Of a stretch of 64,000 bases of DNA, positions 58,283 to 64,000 are shown piece by piece. The DNA lies in assembly GCF_003286085.1 (NCBI RefSeq), contig NW_020825358.1:727501-791500 (forward strand), given 5' to 3'. Positions within the stretch are counted from its first letter, which is position 1. Each line of letters opens with the position of its first letter. Source of the DNA: Drosophila persimilis. Taxonomy: Eukaryota > Arthropoda > Insecta > Diptera > Drosophilidae. The notes under the pieces are model-generated. The model worked only from the letters and a program-made list of their open reading frames with translations, ran no database searches and had not been told where the DNA came from. The translations under genes were made by a program, and so were the position numbers.

Positions 58283-59802
58283 ATGTCGTTCCTGATGAAA
58301 GCAGCCGCCTGCACACGCCAGCTCGTTCATAAGGTTTCCCCGGCGCCCCAACATCTGTTTAAGCCGCAAAGAAAAAGAGAGTTGACCTTTGTCTTCTTTG
58401 TTTATCCCCCGATGTAGACCCCGTTGTTGCTGCAGCAGCAGGTCCGTCAGCTGAATCTTTTGGAGTTCCAGAGCAAGGACCTGCTCCAGAAGTACGGCGT
58501 GGCCATCCAACAATTCAAGGTCTTGGATAACTCCAATTCCGACGCAGAGATTGTCAAGACTTTCGGTAAGCGGCAAGAACCGGTCGGAGTTTATGTAATC
58601 ACTGCTTTAATTGATGTTAATTGTCACGTCCAGAGTGTCCCGAGTATGTGGTGAAGGCGCAGATACTGGCCGGCGGCCGTGGCAAGGGAACATTCGACAA
58701 TGGCTTCAAGGGAGGCGTCCACATAACCTCAAAGTAAGATATAGAAGCGGCCACAGCGGCAGCACCAGACAGATAACACGATTAATTGACCTTTTTCCTC
58801 TCTACGTATTCGCAATTGTTTCGTTTTGGCAGCAAGAGCGATGTGCTCTCGCTGAGCAAACAGATGATCGGCCACCGACTGATAACCAAACAGACCCCAA
58901 AATCGGGAATTCTGGTCAACAAAGTGATGGTCGCTCGCAGCGTGAACATCACACGGGAGACTTATCTCTGCATCTTGCTGGACCGCGAGCACAACGGACC
59001 CGTGCTGATTGCCTCGCCCGCTGGGGGCATGGACATTGAGGCCGTGGCCGAGGAGACGCCCGAGAAGCTTCTGACTGTCCCGCTGGACATTGGCAAGCCC
59101 ATACCAGAGGCCACGCTCATCAAGGTGGCCAAATTCCTGGAGTTCAAGGGCGACACCGTCCAGCGTTGCGCCGAGGAGATCCAGAAGCTGTACACTTTCT
59201 TCAAGGCCGTGGATGCCGTGCAGATTGAGATCAATCCACTGGCGGAGACGGACAAGGGCGAGGTCATCTCGGTGGATGCCAAGCTGAACTTTGACGACAA
59301 TGCCCAGTTTCGGCAGAAGGATATCTTCGCCATGGACATCACCGAGGAGGAGGCCGATCCCCGTGAGGTCGAGGCGGCCAAGTACAACCTCAACTATGTG
59401 GCAATGGACGGCAACATTGGCTGCCTGGTGAATGGCGCCGGCCTGGCCATGGCCACCATGGACATCATCCAGCTGAACGGCGGCTCACCGGCCAACTTCT
59501 TGGACGTTGGCGGCGGCGTCAACGAGGCCCAGGTGGCCAAGGCCTTCGAGATCCTCACGGCCGATCCGAAAGTGAAGGGCATTCTGGTGAATGTCTTCGG
59601 AGGCATCGTCAACTGTGCCACCATTGCCAATGGCATTGTGGCTGCCTCCAAGAAGCTGAAGCTGAACGTGCCTCTGGTGGTCCGGCTGGAGGGCACGAAT
59701 GTGGACAAGGCCCGCGAGATCCTGAAGAACTCGGGACTGCCCATTCAGACGGCCAGTGATCTGGATGATGCCGCTCAAAAGTCGGTAGCTGCCTTGAATT
59801 AG
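58283..59802 (+). CDS. ScsbetaG: Succinyl-CoA ligase, GDP-forming, beta subunit, mitochondrial
   Basis: Four exons (58283-58333, 58418-58565, 58634-58733, 58833-59802) join in phases 0, 1, 2 to 422 residues. The enzyme makes GTP from succinyl-CoA in the tricarboxylic acid cycle together with the alpha subunit. The first ~30 residues are rich in Arg/Lys/Gln without acids, a mitochondrial targeting peptide. The ATP-grasp region follows: [55 protein letters not shown] and [10 protein letters not shown]; then the ligase domain with [24 protein letters not shown] and [19 protein letters not shown]. Overall match is to SUCLG2 rather than SUCLA2. The first intron donor (GTTTCC) is weak; an unspliced reading would meet a stop, so the 84-base intron is needed. 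Confidence 0.95.
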
Positions 59803-60080
59803 AGATAAGGATGGCGCGATTTATGTCTTCCAGACGCACATTTAGCATTTACATTGGACAGGCCTTCTAGTTTTAAGTTTTTTAACGAAGAATATAACCC
59901 AGATTATGTTTTTATTTTACAATAATTGGTGCGTCGTGTAAAAGACGAGTCGTAGAGGAAGGAGAGAGACCAACTTTTATATATTTGAAGATCTTTCCAA
60001 AACTTTTTACCAAATATTCCATTTACATTTAGTTGAGTGCGAAAAGTGTGCTGTTAAGCGCACATGTTAACAGAGTTTCA
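59803..60080 (+). other. ScsbetaG 3' UTR and spacer
   Basis: A+T-rich, without a canonical AATAAA; AATATA near 59,891 could serve. The sinu promoter begins directly after. Confidence 0.4.
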
Positions 60081-60083
60081 GAT

Positions 60084-60140
60084 GGCAGCACTGCTTTATC
60101 GATATCGATTTATGAATATATTGTCAACATACCATCCCTA
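60084..60140 (+). promoter_or_regulatory. sinu promoter with overlapping DREs and motif 7
   Basis: GGCAGCACTGCT (motif 7) at about 60,084-60,095, then two overlapping DRE sites, TATCGATA at 60,097-60,104 and TATCGATT at 60,103-60,110, then TACCATCCCTAGT, a second motif-7 match, near 60,130. This arrangement puts the start of transcription close to 60,130-60,140. Confidence 0.7.
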
Positions 60141-60298
60141 GTCCACACCCAAAGCCCAACAAACAAACATTCCATCGAAATCAGAGAAAATAATACAAAA
60201 TTCCCATACAAAGAATGCAAAAGTCGTCTCATTTTGCACGCGAGGATTCCCAGGAGCATCTGCCCACCCACCTACACCATCAACAGCCCACCGTGAAC

Positions 60299-60958
60299 AT
60301 GAAGCGACGCACCCTCTCCGGCAGCTGTGGCGTTGGCGTCTTCATCTTCGCGTTCGCCTTTATCGCCATTGCCTTCGCCACGCCCAGTTGGCTGGTCAGC
60401 GATTACCGCATTACGGGCGCCAAGCTGGATCGCCTGGGCCTGTGGGTGCACTGCTTCCGTTCCCTGCCGGATGTCAACGACGACAGCCAGCGACGGTTCT
60501 TTGTGGGCTGTCGCTGGGTCTATGACCCATTTACCACGGGCTACGACGAGATACGTGGATTCCTGCTGCCAGCCTTCATGATTGCCACACAGTTCTTCTA
60601 CACACTCGCCTTCATTGGCATGCTGCTCAGTGCCATTGGGGTGCTGGTGTTCTTCCTTTGCGCCGGACCCGACCAGAAGCACTTCATCACACTGATCCGA
60701 TCGGTGGGCTATGTTCTGCTCGGCGCTGGCGTCTGTGCAGCCATTGCCGTCATTGTGTTTGCCGGCTTTGGCAATCGGAATGGCTGGATGCCGGAGCATG
60801 CCAACAACTGGTTCGGCTGGTCCTTCATCCTGGCCTGTGTGGGCTCCGTGCTGACCCTGGTGGCGGCCACATTATTCCTCAGCGAAGCGCATGTCCAGCA
60901 ACGCAAGCGCCTGCAGTTCAAAGAGTCGCAGACTCGATTCGAGCTGGTCCGCGGATAG
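60299..60958 (+). CDS. sinu: Sinuous, claudin-like septate junction protein
   Basis: A single-exon frame of 219 residues with the claudin layout: a short cytosolic head, TM1 (GVGVFIFAFAFIAIAFATPSW), a first extracellular loop containing the claudin signature GLW..C..C (RLGLWVHC and FFVGCRW), and three further TM segments (about FMIATQFFYTLAFIGMLLSAI, SVGYVLLGAGVCAAIAVIVFA and WSFILACVGSVLTLVAATLFL). The tail is basic, ending ESQTRFELVRG. Sinuous is needed for septate junction barrier function and tracheal tube size. It follows ScsbetaG here as CG10624 follows CG10622 in D. melanogaster. An in-frame ATG at 60,215 lies after the predicted transcription start and would add 28 His/Gln-rich residues; I preferred the second because claudins have very short N-termini, but the longer form is possible. 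Confidence 0.93.
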   Translation: MKRRTLSGSCGVGVFIFAFAFIAIAFATPSWLVSDYRITGAKLDRLGLWVHCFRSLPDVNDDSQRRFFVGCRWVYDPFTTGYDEIRGFLLPAFMIATQFFYTLAFIGMLLSAIGVLVFFLCAGPDQKHFITLIRSVGYVLLGAGVCAAIAVIVFAGFGNRNGWMPEHANNWFGWSFILACVGSVLTLVAATLFLSEAHVQQRKRLQFKESQTRFELVRG

Positions 60959-62060
60959 TTACGGGTAAGTGGCGTTTGGTTTGGCTGTATCTAAGCCATG
61001 GACACAGACGTTTAACCTTCTTTGTTTTTTAGCAAAAGCCACAGCAGCAGCAGCAGCAGCAGCATCAAGAGAAACATTATTCCGTCCCCACAACACAACA
61101 CAAAAGTTCTACGAAGAATTCTCACCATAATAATTATATATAGTTTTTTTTTATACTTGGAAATGTTTATGCAATTGCCAGACGACGACGACACGACGAC
61201 GACGACGACAACGACTACAGACAGTCGGAGAATACCCTATAACCCAGCATCACATCAGAAGAAACTTTCAGTTTTTGGTACTTATGAATCATCCATCCAA
61301 TCCGACGACGAGAAAAAAGAGTTCTAAACGAAGACTGAATGTATCCGAAATCTTCTTCCTTCTGCAGTATTTATGCAAGACGCTCAAAAAGTGACTCATT
61401 TATCTATGTAGAGTATATGACAATTTGCATATCAAGAACTTTTTCGCTCAATTAACACACAGACAGCCGCCCGCCCTTTACCCCGTGCCCCCCCCCCCCC
61501 CGTGCCACATACATAGTACACTTTTTGAAAAGTCGCAGAGCTCTGGCTGAAACTAGCAACGAAATACTACACTCGTGCCTTAATTAGAGAAGCTTTTTTG
61601 GTATAGTTTATAGTGCTTAAAATACATATTACTATTAGATTTGACCACCTACCTGATCAACACAGACCTGCGACGACCAAAACATTCCAAAACCAAACCA
61701 AACCACCACCCCCCGCCCCCCATTTGGATTGCATAAACTTCTGCTAAGAAAGTGCCTTAATTAAGGAACCATTTACCCAGACAAAAACCACAAGAAACCT
61801 AAGCGAAAACGTCCAATAATTTGTAAGAATAGAATCCCTTTTATACTCGAAATATGTATTTTTTTTGAATAGAGATCTATAGATTAGTATTTGTCCAATC
61901 TCCAATCTCCAATGCACTGTTTTACATATGAATTTAGCAATGTATTAAACAAAAACAAAAACAAATACAACCTCCCCATATACAATAATAATATGTGTAA
62001 CATTTTTGATGTACAAAGCGAATAAAGTTTTTATTGTATACAAAAAAAAAAAAAAAAAAG
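60959..62060 (+). other. sinu 3' UTR with an intron
   Basis: A strong donor CGG|GTAAGT at 60,965 lies six bases after the stop codon, and a TTTGTTTTTTAG acceptor at 61,032 closes a 68-base intron. The spliced 3' UTR starts with (CAG)7 and has a (GAC)n tract at 61,182-61,210. AATAAA at 62,021-62,026 is followed 15 bases later by an A-run and is the likely 3' end, giving a UTR of about 1 kb. Confidence 0.65.
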
Positions 62061-64000
62061 AAAACAACAAATAATAATATGTAACAATATCTGAATGCAT
62101 TTCGATGCGTGCGAGTTCAAGGCGGACGCCCAGAGAGCGAGTGATCCGAACAATGATTGCTTTTCCAAGCGGCTTTTGGCTGTCGGCTGTTCCCATGGCG
62201 CTGCTTGTTTTGGGAAAACCAAAAGCTTTTGTCCCGTGTGCAGCTTCTGAGGCAATGCCTGGGATATGGATATGCATCGCTTGTCTGGAGTAACAATTGA
62301 TATGGGCATCTGATTATGACGTGTGGCGGGCGGGGAGGGAGAAGAGAATCTGTCTGTCAAGCCAAACGATTTTGAAGTCTGGTTTTCACGTCATTCAATT
62401 GGGAAATTTTAGTTGAGAACAAAAGTGCAGGGAAGACAGGGAATCGATAGGGAGTTCTGTATTCATTTGAAAAGAATTCAATTGATACTCCCAGTATTGG
62501 CTACCAATGAATCCTAATCGCAATCCACAGCCAAAACCAATGTAAGTCCCCTTAATTATGCTCATTACAGTCGTTTAAAATGTAATATTTTAAAGGTCTC
62601 TCAATGGTATGTCTGTGACAACCACTCCACTTGATTAATTGTTCATTTAACTCCCATGGAAATACAGTATTTGATCTTTTGAAGGCTCTTTTGGCCTTTC
62701 GAAAAACCCCGCAAAACAAAAGTATTAGATCATTTTGTCAACACATCTGGGCAGCGGGTTATTCGAACACTTAAAAACTCTTTTAAATGGGAACCATAAC
62801 AAATTGAAATATATTAATATACCGCCGACTTATAAGGGAATAATTAAGAGAGAAATATCGACCACACACCCACATATTTGTGACCTGACTTGGCAATGAC
62901 ATTATGGAAAGGAAGCGACCGCCAACGAGAGAGATGGAGAGAGAGAGATCTTTGTCAGAGTTCGTGAGGACTTGTTGAGGCGTGAAATCGGCCTGAAGAT
63001 AGTTCGGATTGATGGATGGTTGAATGGTTGGATGGGGATTCGCTACAGATCTGATTAGCACAAAACAAATTCAAAGCAAACCGGATGCCTGTCTCATGAC
63101 TGACTGACTCAATCGCAGCCTTGGGGCTGTCCAGCTAAGATATGTGCTAAACGCGAATTTATTTACGGATTTTATTATGCCAATCCCCCCCCTCTACCCC
63201 TCTACCCCCTACCCCACCCTCCCACGGTACTCTCGGTATGACCTCATATGCCGTTAAGAGGCATTGCCTGGCCGCTTAAATCAGTTATTACACGGAACGG
63301 ATTAAGAACTATGCGGCTTAAACTAAACTTAAACTGTGTGTGAAAATTGTCGAGTCGTTTGCCCCCAGGCTTGATTGACACCGCATTTTGGAGCAGTCTT
63401 GTAATTAAATTTGATTTAAGATTCGTTATTTCATGGGGAATTAACATGAACAATCTTCCGAACTGTCCGAAATACGGAAGATTATAACACAACTATGTAT
63501 GGGTAATAATATATATATATATAAAGAGAAATAAATTTAAGCAAATAAATTAAAATTAAAAACAAAAAAAAACAAAAAATATAGAAACAGAAGATAGAAT
63601 AAATTTTTGCTTAATTTCGTTTTCAAAGATGTTTCAAGATTTTCCATTTGCATAAAATGCGGCTATCCATCCACATACGATACCAGACGCTACGGTACAG
63701 TTGAGAACATGAATGCTATGCAAAGAACCAGAATCTAAAAAAGTTAATTTCCAAAAACGCGACAGAACCGATGGCTGGCTGCTTCATTAACAAAAGGCAA
63801 TAGACCTGTTCTTAGGCACTGGCACTGCTGGCTGGCTTGCTGGCTGGCTGGCCACAGAGATTAATTGCCAACATTTTGCATAATATATTCAATCAAAATC
63901 GAACGTCAATGAACGCGTAACCAACCATCTACATTGAAATTGAAATTAAGAGTTAAGACTTTCGATGGTATTTTGATGATGAGAAAAACCTCAAATCGAA
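62061..64000. other. Terminal spacer
   Basis: No gene, RNA gene or intact repeat could be supported. It is A+T-rich, with a GAGAGA tract near 62,929-62,950, a C-rich CCCCTCTACCC array near 63,186-63,225 and a GCTGGCTG array near 63,826-63,852. Short open frames have no motifs. Confidence 0.55.

Overview
The window is nuclear DNA from a fruit fly, Drosophila sensu lato. The evidence is short introns with GTRAGT/CAG borders, AATAAA signals, A+T-rich spacers packed with dinucleotide and trinucleotide repeats, insect core-promoter motifs (Ohler motif 1, motif 6, motif 7, DRE, Inr/DPE), and a gene set matching one small region of D. melanogaster 3L (about 64E, Muller element D). The proteins resemble but are not the D. 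melanogaster sequences as I remember them; a species of the obscura group or similar distance is plausible, but the species cannot be fixed from sequence alone.

Layout. Positions 1-11,080 hold no gene I can support: GAGA tracts, microsatellites and A+T-rich spacer. Then Eaf6 (+, 11,347-12,312), TM9SF3 (+, 13,382-15,413), a secreted collagen-like protein (+, 17,485-18,512), two divergently transcribed alkaline phosphatases (-, 19,804-21,372 and +, 21,736-24,168), the intronless ecdysteroidogenic P450 spook (+, 24,657-26,255) and a 1,916-residue RS/proline/acid-rich nuclear protein of unknown function (-, 27,112-33,033). An 8.6 kb spacer leads to a DPE promoter (41,679) and a five-exon, 10 kb gene for a single-pass membrane protein with a Gln/Met-rich ectodomain (+, 42,113-52,426; probably Msr-110). 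Next come the BLCAP homologue Bc10 (-, 55,648-55,887), the CAAX endopeptidase Sras/Rce1 (-, 57,000-57,981), the GDP-forming succinyl-CoA ligase beta subunit (+, 58,283-59,802) and the claudin sinuous (+, 60,299-60,958). The last 2 kb after the sinu poly(A) signal is spacer.

The genes do not form one pathway; this is a conserved microsyntenic block mixing housekeeping genes (Eaf6, TM9SF3, RS protein, Bc10, Sras, ScsbetaG) with developmentally or tissue-regulated genes (collagen-like, phosphatases, spo, Msr-110-like). The two classes differ in promoter type. Four housekeeping 5' ends carry a shared GGTATATTT/GGTCAGACCG cassette, with motif 1 in three of them and a consensus DRE in one. The regulated genes have TATA boxes or Inr+DPE.

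No phage, CRISPR, operon or intact transposon is visible. The most noteworthy non-genic observations are the recurrent promoter cassette, a perfect 34-bp palindrome bracketed by 7-bp direct repeats, a phase-0 intron just after the sinu stop codon, and a GGATTA minisatellite inside a phosphatase intron.
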